Source: Leptospiraceae bacterium (lineage in GTDB: Bacteria; Spirochaetota; Leptospiria; Turneriellales; Turneriellaceae). Taken from it: a DNA stretch of 12,178 nt. The DNA lies in contig JANWWX010000016.1 of the NCBI GenBank assembly GCA_025057195.1, positions 1-12,178 on the forward strand, given 5' to 3'. Made by a program: the position numbers and the translations under genes. The notes below the pieces were generated by a model, which was given only the letters and a program-made list of their open reading frames with translations, made no database searches and was not told where the DNA came from. Each line of letters starts with the position of its first letter. Positions within the stretch are counted from its first letter, which is position 1. Shown here piece by piece: positions 7,412 to 12,178 of this stretch.

Positions 7412-8095
7412 TCAGCGTTCCTCGATCGAATAGGGCTTGGTGTATTCGGTGATGATTTCCAGGATGAAGCGTTTCCACGAATCCCGGTCTTCAGGCACAA
7501 TCATCAAGTTGCGGATGCGCGGGATCAATGGTTGCGGTTTGATCTGTTTGTGCAGGATTTCTAGCATGCGGATATAGGGATCGGTGCGCACAATCAGGTG
7601 GTAAAAGGCTAGTTCCTCTTTGACCCGTTCCACCTGCATCGGGATATAACCTACGACAGCAAGCTTGGGGAAAAGGGCTTTGTTGTAGAGGTTGACAAAC
7701 TCCTTGAAAGAATCCACCCTGTCGATGAAGGCCTCATACGCCCCGCCCCCAATGTTCATGACCTGGGTGACCAAGTCCATGGAAAACTGGATCCCCATGG
7801 GTGTGCTCATGTCGGAAATCAGGACGATTCCCTCGTCGGGCTGGAAGGTTTTTACGATATGGTCTCCTTTGAAATAGCGCCTGAGCAGCTTTACTTTGGA
7901 AATATCAATATCACTCCCTTTGGCGATGATGACCTCTCCCGATGGCAGTTTGATATCCTCGCGGGCAACGATGTAACGCCGTTTTTTGACATTGAGGTTG
8001 ATGGTGCGCAACGCCTTGACTTTTTCCTCAAGTTCGTCCAGGGTGCTCGAGCCAATACGCAAGATATTGGACGATCGAATTTCGCCGGTCGACAT
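7412..8095 (-). CDS. Conserved-looking cytosolic protein of unknown function (227 residues)
   Basis: I do not recognise this protein. It has 227 residues, no signal peptide and no membrane segment, and a regular mix of charged helices and strands, so it is probably a soluble cytosolic protein. Residues ~19-38 form a Lys/Glu-rich helix. Residues ~41-83 (IVAREDIKLPSGEVIIAKG followed by KVKLLRRYF) resemble the short beta element found before HD-GYP domains, in which a protein is described by a 'lar-dv...G.vll.kG..i....i..L' pattern. No HD-GYP catalytic motif follows, so this is only a similarity. A Gly-rich GGG lies at 116-118. The C-terminal half is helical and ends in SIEER. The start ATG 8095 has only a weak GTGGG upstream and lies about 6 nt from the predicted transcription start. 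The TPR gene follows 40 bases later, probably in the same transcript. Confidence 0.8.
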   Translation of the reverse strand: MSTGEIRSSNILRIGSSTLDELEEKVKALRTINLNVKKRRYIVAREDIKLPSGEVIIAKGSDIDISKVKLLRRYFKGDHIVKTFQPDEGIVLISDMSTPMGIQFSMDLVTQVMNIGGGAYEAFIDRVDSFKEFVNLYNKALFPKLAVVGYIPMQVERVKEELAFYHLIVRTDPYIRMLEILHKQIKPQPLIPRIRNLMIVPEDRDSWKRFILEIITEYTKPYSIEER

Positions 8096-8107
8096 AGCCC
8101 ACTAATA

Positions 8108-8137
8108 CAATAACCGCACGGCAAGAGATAGTGTCAA
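8108..8137 (-). promoter_or_regulatory. Candidate sigma-70 promoter for the 227-residue protein and TPR genes
   Basis: On the minus strand a perfect TTGACA (8137-8132) is followed after 18 bases by TTATTG (8113-8108), a weak -10; TATTGT, one base on, is an alternative. Transcription would start near 8101, some 6 nt before the ATG at 8095. The site lies in the 69-base gap after the LamG-like gene, so it could split the minus-strand block into two units. Confidence 0.4.
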
Positions 8138-8164
8138 ATTCTATCAGGCACATTTTTTGGTATT

Positions 8165-9799
8165 TCAGTCAAAACGGGCAAACACTGCTTCGGAGGGGAG
8201 AGAACAATGGTCGCTATGCTCTTCCGCTGTGGACCAGGCATTGTCGCAGGCGGTGATCCAAAAATAAAAACCGATGCCTTTGCTAAAAAGCGGGTAGCGG
8301 AGTTTGAAGCGCGGATCCTGGTCAGCCCACTGCTTGTTTTTGGCCAAAGTGTCATTGTTCACCTTAATCCGAAAAGGAGCGGCGTGGGCAATCGGGATTC
8401 CCTCACCGCTGGAGTTAAAATCCCGAAAATACACAGCACCTTCTGGCTTATACCGCACATGCCCGTAATAAAGCATGTAGCGTCCACCGTTGATGACGTC
8501 GGGCTCATTGTTAGGTTGGATTTCGGCCTCTAAAGTCTCATTTTGCACCGAGAGGATTTTCAACTTTTGCGGACGTGCGGGCGGTGGGTTTGGCCGGAAT
8601 TCGATCACTACTTTTTTCAAAAGGGGCGAAGTTTCCCCAGCATTGTCGGAACGGAACAGTGCTGAAAGTTGCACAAAGCGGCAGCGCATGCCAGCTGCTT
8701 TATGAAGTGGCTGGATGGGCAAATGCGTGGTGTCGGTTCCAGGATCGTACCTGCGGTCGGTGCAGCGGAATCCTAACTCCAATGCGTTTTCGTTAGTCTG
8801 TTCTTTAGTGGCGTCAATACGCACGAGGTAGCTTTGGGAATAACCGAAATCAAAGATTTTTGAAAAAAACCGGCCCGTGCGCTGTTGGTAGCGGTCTCCA
8901 TATGGCTTCAACGCGCCAAAATCCGGTGCGTCCTGTGGTAAAAGCAGGCGGTTGGTGAAAATAACATTGTCAGCATAGCCGCGGTATGGCGAAAACAGCA
9001 AAAGAGGGGCTTTTTTCAGGGGCGAAAGGCGCAATACAAAATGGCGTTTTGTGTCCCGTGGCAAAATTTGGGACGCCTGCTCCCGACCGTTGAGGTAAAG
9101 TGCTATTTTCCCCTCCGCTTCGCGGTAGGTCAAGAGCAGTTGGTTACGCTTGCGGGAGCGGATTTTATCCATCGAACGCAGCGTTAGATTTTCAAAATAC
9201 TCTGTTTCTTTGGCGTGTGCATAGAGCAAATTTTCCAATTGGACAATCACGCGGTTATTGCGTAAGACAATGCTAAATAGAAATTGCCGGCCAGCAAAAA
9301 AATTTTCGCGGTATAAAAGTGTCGCATCGGCGCTTTCGGGTTCAATCTCGCAAAAAAACGAAAAGTCGCCAGAGATGCTATCGTTCCCCGAAAAGTGGAG
9401 GTAGTCTGGCAGCAGCAGGCGGATGCCGTGTTGGGGTAAACTGAACTGGCCTGCGTGCTTGGACAGCGTTGTGGTTGCACGGCGGATCAGGTTTTGGCTA
9501 ACCAGCAGGCTTTGGTGTGCAGGATTGCGCATGAGTCCAGGCTGATCAAAATCCAAAACAACATCGTCGAAAGGGGGTGCGGGATCAAATTTGCGCTCGA
9601 GGCGAATCGCTGGCTTGCCATTGTGATGTACCAACTCTAAATTTTCACTCTGCTGCCAAAAGAAAGGGTCAGCGGCGACAAATACCTTACGCTGGAGTGT
9701 TTCAGGCAGGCTGCCTTCCTCCGCCAAAATGGCTGCTGAAACCAGGGCTGTAATAAAGCACTTATTCCAAGGTGCTAATTTTAGCCACGCGCGCCGCAT
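8165..9799 (-). CDS. Exported protein with a LamG/ConA-like domain, function unknown
   Basis: I start this gene at ATG 9799, giving 544 residues. A GAGGG with suitable spacing precedes it, and it begins a typical signal peptide: basic RR and K (2, 3, 7, 13), then the hydrophobic CFITALVSAAILA (14-26) before EEG. A longer frame upstream to 9991 only reads rpiB out of frame. Residues ~115-290 look like a LamG/concanavalin-A-like beta sandwich (YLHFSGN, DFSFFCEIEP, LLYREN, LLLTYR, GKIALYLNGRE, DNVIFTNRLL). Residues ~310-402 resemble a beta domain with the pattern RFVQLSALFRSDNAGETSP then VVIEF. Residues ~408-540 resemble a fibronectin-III-like region (PQKLKILSVQNETLEAEI). No catalytic motif is evident, so a periplasmic or surface binding role is the best guess. 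The start overlaps the end of rpiB by 38 bases, indicating an operon. The domain calls are by pattern only. Confidence 0.78.
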   Translation of the reverse strand: MRRAWLKLAPWNKCFITALVSAAILAEEGSLPETLQRKVFVAADPFFWQQSENLELVHHNGKPAIRLERKFDPAPPFDDVVLDFDQPGLMRNPAHQSLLVSQNLIRRATTTLSKHAGQFSLPQHGIRLLLPDYLHFSGNDSISGDFSFFCEIEPESADATLLYRENFFAGRQFLFSIVLRNNRVIVQLENLLYAHAKETEYFENLTLRSMDKIRSRKRNQLLLTYREAEGKIALYLNGREQASQILPRDTKRHFVLRLSPLKKAPLLLFSPYRGYADNVIFTNRLLLPQDAPDFGALKPYGDRYQQRTGRFFSKIFDFGYSQSYLVRIDATKEQTNENALELGFRCTDRRYDPGTDTTHLPIQPLHKAAGMRCRFVQLSALFRSDNAGETSPLLKKVVIEFRPNPPPARPQKLKILSVQNETLEAEIQPNNEPDVINGGRYMLYYGHVRYKPEGAVYFRDFNSSGEGIPIAHAAPFRIKVNNDTLAKNKQWADQDPRFKLRYPLFSKGIGFYFWITACDNAWSTAEEHSDHCSLPSEAVFARFD

Positions 9800-10196
9800 G
9801 CCGGCCACCCTCGAATTCCGTGCGCAAAAAAATTTCCACCATTTGGATTGCTGTGTCCACATCGACCACGCGTGCTCCCATCGCCAGGACGTTGGCATCA
9901 TTGTGCCGCCTGGCCATTTCGGCGGTATAGGCATTGTGGCAGAGTGCTGCCCGGACGCCACGGATCTTGTTGGCAGCGATAGAAACGCCAATGCCGCTGC
10001 CGCAGATCACTATACCCCGATCAAATTCCCCCGCTGCAACACGGCGCGCCAAGTCTGCAGCAAAGTCGGGGTAATCCACCGGCTGCTCACTGTTTGTCCC
10101 TAAATCGGCTATACCTAAGTTGGCAAAATGGCGGCACAGGGCAGACTTGAGCGCAAAACCAGCATGGTCCGATGCAATCGCCACCTTCATGTTCAT
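9762..10196 (-). CDS. rpiB: Ribose-5-phosphate isomerase B
   Basis: RpiB interconverts ribose 5-phosphate and ribulose 5-phosphate in the pentose phosphate pathway, in the cytosol. The 144 residues fit the family (about 140-150). Visible motifs: VAIASDHAGF near the N-terminus (D10, H11), the active-site cysteine C65 in VICGSGIG, AANKIRGVRAAL, the catalytic-region H98 in RRHNDANVLAMG, and the conserved tail GGRHAARVAKI. All key residues are present. The start at 10196 overlaps the DoxX-like stop as ATGA (10196-10193), and GGTGG lies 5 nt before it; a second ATG two codons on (10190) is the alternative and has poorer spacing. The frame extends upstream to 10259, but that part is the DoxX-like gene read out of frame. 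The overlap predicts translational coupling to the upstream gene. The downstream exported-protein gene overlaps by 38 bases. Identification is secure. Confidence 0.96.
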   Translation of the reverse strand: MNMKVAIASDHAGFALKSALCRHFANLGIADLGTNSEQPVDYPDFAADLARRVAAGEFDRGIVICGSGIGVSIAANKIRGVRAALCHNAYTAEMARRHNDANVLAMGARVVDVDTAIQMVEIFLRTEFEGGRHAARVAKISTLE

Positions 10197-10588
10197 GTAT
10201 GCCACCAGGCCCAGGCAATGAGTACCGCCTGGAATGGCAGGCGCAACAAAAGCAGCCACTGCGGGATTCGCATCCCAGCACCACCGCTGCTATAATGGTA
10301 CAAATTGGCGGGGAAAACCGCAATGAGCAGCGCGATAATTCCCCACGCTGCCCAGCTGGAGTAAGCAGGCACCAAAAGCAAAAGCCCTAAACCGATTTCC
10401 GCAAGACCACTCAAATAGACAAGCGGCTTATGCCAGGGAATATAGGGTGGCATGATGCGTAAGAAAAACTTAGGGAAGGCAAAGTGCAAGACCCCCGCTG
10501 CAGTGTAGAACACTGCCATGGCATAAAGTGAGATAGTTTTCAAGCCAGCCAGCTGCCCACCCATGCGGCATGTTTCATGAAGTGACAT
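10193..10588 (-). CDS. DoxX-like four-helix membrane protein
   Basis: This small integral membrane protein (131 residues from ATG 10588) has four hydrophobic helices at about 17-36, 53-75, 78-93 and 108-129. The pattern FYTAAGVLHF, FFLRIMPPYIPWHKPLVYLSG and GLGLLLLVP followed by FPANLYHY is typical of the DoxX/COG4270 group of predicted membrane proteins. Some DoxX relatives are tied to quinol oxidation or redox stress; the function of this branch is not established. The frame is open to ATG 10627, and ATG 10564 is also in frame. None has a clear ribosome-binding site, so the start is uncertain and I chose the middle one because it keeps the first helix near the N-terminus. It is the first gene of the minus-strand operon and its TGA overlaps the rpiB start. 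It is divergent from the ribbon-helix-helix-like gene across a palindrome-rich spacer. Confidence 0.75.
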   Translation of the reverse strand: MSLHETCRMGGQLAGLKTISLYAMAVFYTAAGVLHFAFPKFFLRIMPPYIPWHKPLVYLSGLAEIGLGLLLLVPAYSSWAAWGIIALLIAVFPANLYHYSSGGAGMRIPQWLLLLRLPFQAVLIAWAWWHT

Positions 10589-10597
10589 AATTCTGCA

Positions 10598-10627
10598 AAT
10601 ACAATTCGCCAGTGAACAGCCATGCAA
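10598..10627 (-). promoter_or_regulatory. Weak candidate promoter for the doxX-rpiB operon
   Basis: TTGCAT (10627-10622) and TGTATT (10603-10598), with 18 bases between, lie just before ATG 10588. Both boxes are poor (three and four matches to consensus). The -10 box is only 9 nt from the ATG, which would leave almost no leader. Confidence 0.22.
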
Positions 10628-10645
10628 CTGTGGAGAAAAACCATT

Positions 10646-10732
10646 GAGACAAAAAGTCTCCGAGTTGTATGTAGAACCCCAAAGAACCTCCAGAAAAATT
10701 TTTCAAAAACGTAAAAAAATCCCGCGATTTTT
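10646..10732 (+). promoter_or_regulatory. Cluster of three inverted repeats before the ribbon-helix-helix-like gene
   Basis: Three inverted repeats lie within 87 bases: GAGAC-AAAAA-GTCTC (10646-10660), the perfect 12-base palindrome GAAAAATTTTTC (10693-10704), and AAAAATC-CCGC-GATTTTT (10715-10732). The spacer is AT-rich and sits between divergent genes. Proteins of the ribbon-helix-helix class often bind such sites next to their own gene, so autoregulation is a reasonable guess. The repeats differ in sequence, so they may not be copies of one operator. Confidence 0.4.
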
Positions 10733-10757
10733 GGGTATTAATTTATTACGGCTCAAA

Positions 10758-11171
10758 ATGCGTGACCCCCTCCGCCGCGGCGTCACCTGCTCCTATAACG
10801 ACGCCGAGGGACCCTATCGCATCGTCACCACGCGGTTTACGCCGGAAGAGCACGACGCGCTACTTTGTGTCGCCTCGGCGCTTCGGGTCAGCGTCTCGTC
10901 GCTGGTTTATGGGTTGGTCCTTTTGTGGCTGAAACCCGCGCGGCGGGCGCTGAAACACTTTTTTGCGATTAACTATTACCAAGAACCCTCGTGGTGGGAC
11001 TCAGTCGCGGGTTATTTGGTGGAACAACTCTTCTTCTGGCACTGGCGCGAAGGCGAGAAGTCCCCTTGGCAGGATATCCCCGAGGATTTGCATGACAGTG
11101 TGTCGCACAATACCAGTCCAACGCATGCAAAAAGAAATTCGCACGGTTGCACTGTCCAACCATGGCATTGA
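10758..11171 (+). CDS. Ribbon-helix-helix-like small protein
   Basis: From ATG 10758 the product has 137 residues. Residues ~21-58 fit a ribbon-helix-helix DNA-binding fold: a short strand (RIVTTRFT, 21-28), helix A (PEEHDALLCVASALRV, 29-44) and helix B (SVSSLVYGLVLLWL, 45-58). The Ser-Ser turn between helices resembles CopG/Arc proteins. A Trp- and aromatic-rich region follows (FFAINYYQEPSWW, then LFFWHW, about 68-95). The last ~25 residues are low-complexity and are encoded in the 80-base overlap with the next gene. The frame extends upstream to TTG 10644, but that part crosses the palindromic AT-rich spacer and looks non-coding. There is no strong ribosome-binding site. The fold call is by pattern and is moderate; a DNA-binding regulator, possibly of itself and the hydrolase, is an inference. 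Confidence 0.6.
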   Translation: MRDPLRRGVTCSYNDAEGPYRIVTTRFTPEEHDALLCVASALRVSVSSLVYGLVLLWLKPARRALKHFFAINYYQEPSWWDSVAGYLVEQLFFWHWREGEKSPWQDIPEDLHDSVSHNTSPTHAKRNSHGCTVQPWH

Positions 11172-11808
11172 TGTCCACATCTTCCGGATTAGTGAAGAGA
11201 AGCGTCCAGCCATTGTGTTTTTACCAGACCTATTCGGTGTGGGGCAAACTTTGTTGGAAACGGCTGAGCTCTTGTCTCTGGAGGGATTTCAGGTATTCGT
11301 TCCCGACATTTTCAGTGCCGAAGGGATTCCACGCTATTGCCTGCGCATGTTTTTTGACATGGCTTTTGTCAAAAATCTCGCGGATAACCCAGGCGTGCGT
11401 GAGGTATTTGAAATCATCGACTGGGTAAAAAAGCAACCTTACACCGATCCCGAGCGGCTTGGGGTGGTTGGGCAGTGCCTGACGGGAGGTTATGCGCTGC
11501 ACGCCGCGTTGCGCCCCGACGTGCGTGCCCCAGTGGTTTTCCACCATAGCTTTGGCATCACCGGCAGCGGCATGCCAGAAGAAAACGCGCGTGCGATCTG
11601 CAAAAAGGTGCAAGGGCATTTTGTCCATATTGACCCCCTCTGTCCCAAAAGCCGTGTGGAAAAATTGAAAGAAGAACTTGGAGAATATCTAGAAATAAAT
11701 TATTACGATTGGTTGCCACATGGGATCCCACACTTTTTCCGCCGCAGCGACGAGGGAAGGCGCGCGTACATCAATATGCTGCGCTTCCTCAAGATGCAGT
11801 TAGCATAG
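11092..11808 (+). CDS. Dienelactone hydrolase family alpha/beta hydrolase
   Basis: The 238-residue product matches the dienelactone hydrolase family in length and motifs. Strand and oxyanion region: PAIVFLPDLFGVG, then LLSLEGFQVFVPDIF. The nucleophile is C129 in GQCLTGG, the family's Cys-type elbow. The acid is D181 in VHIDPLCP. H214 in PHFFRR, with R218 four residues on, matches the family's H-x-F-x-R. The position equal to the family's conserved glutamate before FG appears as aspartate (D46). Such enzymes hydrolyse lactones or related esters in the cytosol; the substrate is unknown. I chose ATG 11092 because GAGG (11082-11085) lies 6 nt upstream. ATG 11125 has no such site. The longer frame to 10963 is the previous gene read out of frame. 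It overlaps the ribbon-helix-helix-like gene by 80 bases, so the two are probably co-transcribed. Confidence 0.88.
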   Translation: MTVCRTIPVQRMQKEIRTVALSNHGIDVHIFRISEEKRPAIVFLPDLFGVGQTLLETAELLSLEGFQVFVPDIFSAEGIPRYCLRMFFDMAFVKNLADNPGVREVFEIIDWVKKQPYTDPERLGVVGQCLTGGYALHAALRPDVRAPVVFHHSFGITGSGMPEENARAICKKVQGHFVHIDPLCPKSRVEKLKEELGEYLEINYYDWLPHGIPHFFRRSDEGRRAYINMLRFLKMQLA

Positions 11809-11892
11809 TTGTAACTTACTTTCCAAAACGAAGTGCAAAGGGTGAGCGAAAATAGACCTCAGCGGGGTTCGGAAGTTGAAACACTTGCGTGG

Positions 11893-12015
11893 TTATTGTT
11901 CAATGGTGCTGCTGCCGTGTAAACCTGTTGCTATGTTATCTCCCAAAAATTCATTCTCGTAGGAAACGTCTCGCGCAAAAGGCCATTCGTGTTCTCCCCT
12001 GTCCCACACTGCCAT
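11893..12015 (-). CDS. Possible 40-residue small protein (weak)
   Basis: ATG 12015 to TAA 11893 gives 40 residues with a protein-like, acidic composition including two Trp (MAVWDRGEHEWPFARD near the start and GLHGSSTIEQ at the end). An in-frame TAA lies four codons upstream, so the frame cannot extend. No ribosome-binding site or promoter is evident, several codons are unlike those of neighbouring genes (AGG, CGA, ATA), and frames of this size arise by chance. Confidence 0.15.
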   Translation of the reverse strand: MAVWDRGEHEWPFARDVSYENEFLGDNIATGLHGSSTIEQ

Positions 12016-12126
12016 GGCGATTCTGCTTTAGAATTTTTCACTGAAACAGAGCCAACTAAAACTTTGGGCGTCGCCCCCAGATTGGCGTGCACCAGGGTCG
12101 TTTCAGCCAATGGTTGGGTGGCTATG

Positions 12127-12151
12127 GGCTTTTAGGGTAAGCACCCAAGCC
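12127..12151 (+). terminator. Possible terminator hairpin near the right edge
   Basis: GGCTT (12127-12131) pairs with AAGCC (12147-12151), and GGGT (12135-12138) with ACCC (12143-12146), around an AAGC loop, with a three-base bulge on the left arm. The plus-strand sequence after it (TTGGTTGTTT) is moderately T-rich. It could end the hydrolase transcript, but it is over 300 bases downstream. Confidence 0.3.
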
Positions 12152-12178
12152 TTGGTTGTTTAAAAACGCAAAAGCCAC

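Larger units (their letters stand above)
11809..12178. other. 370-base stretch without a convincing gene
   Basis: No long reading frame, tRNA, rRNA or known RNA pattern was found here on either strand. It contains one short possible minus-strand frame (11893-12015), an 11-base near-palindrome GGGCGTCGCCC (12066-12076) and a hairpin at 12127-12151. It may be a spacer before a gene that begins beyond the right edge. Confidence 0.5.

Noticed and set aside
9800..9991. N-terminal extension of the exported LamG-like protein
   Set aside because: This part is rpiB read out of frame (MAFLSLPTRS onward). The signal peptide and ribosome-binding site support ATG 9799.
10197..10259. N-terminal extension of RpiB
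   Set aside because: It lies inside the DoxX-like gene in another frame; family proteins begin near the MKVAIASDH motif, and the ATGA overlap gives a natural start.
10963..11091. N-terminal extension of the hydrolase
   Set aside because: Ser/Arg-rich, out-of-frame reading of the ribbon-helix-helix-like gene; the GAGG site supports ATG 11092.
11860..11900. GGTTCGGAAG resembling a tRNA T-loop
   Set aside because: There is no matching acceptor stem, D-arm or anticodon arm, and the loop does not fit GGTTCGAATCC.
12066..12076. GGGCGTCGCCC palindrome as a hairpin
   Set aside because: A one-base centre cannot form a hairpin loop, and no neighbouring gene or repeat gives it a role.

Overview
The window looks like spirochaete DNA, most probably from the Leptospirales (Leptospira, Leptonema or Turneriella type). 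The main reason is a P83/100-family antigen gene (5122-6726), a family known chiefly from spirochaetes. Several other proteins are exported or lipid-envelope related and have no familiar counterpart outside that group. Base composition is moderately GC-rich and uniform. I see no insertion sequence, integrase, CRISPR array, rRNA or tRNA. The genus is an inference, not something read directly.

Layout. 1-259 holds the N-terminal part of a minus-strand membrane protein cut by the window edge. Divergent from it, 403-2277 encodes a five-helix membrane enzyme with an external sulfatase/LTA-synthase-like domain. Then come clpB (2371-4953), with a CIRCE-like HrcA operator in front, and the P83/100 gene (5122-6726). 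The next block is on the minus strand and converges on P83/100, with the two stop ends overlapping by 9 bases. Read from right to left it holds a DoxX-like membrane protein, rpiB, an exported LamG/ConA-like protein, an unrecognised cytosolic protein and a small exported TPR protein. The first three overlap (4-base ATGA overlap, then 38 bases) and form an operon. A TTGACA-type promoter may start a second unit for the last two. At 10589-10757 the strands diverge again: an AT-rich, palindrome-rich spacer leads into a ribbon-helix-helix-like gene and a dienelactone-hydrolase-family gene that overlap by 80 bases. The last 370 bases hold no convincing gene.

How the parts fit. ClpB is a heat-shock disaggregase and its upstream region carries a perfect left CIRCE half-site with a degenerate right half. 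The P83/100 promoter region contains a 19-base element matching the clpB operator/promoter at 16 positions, so the envelope antigen may share part of the clpB promoter logic. RpiB serves the pentose phosphate pathway and is translationally coupled to the DoxX-like gene. The rest is envelope or exported-protein biology of uncertain function. I do not see a defence system, a biosynthetic cluster or another clearly new multi-gene system. The strongest leads are the shared clpB/P83 promoter element, the palindromes before the ribbon-helix-helix gene, the near-leaderless promoter layouts and the unrecognised 227-residue protein.
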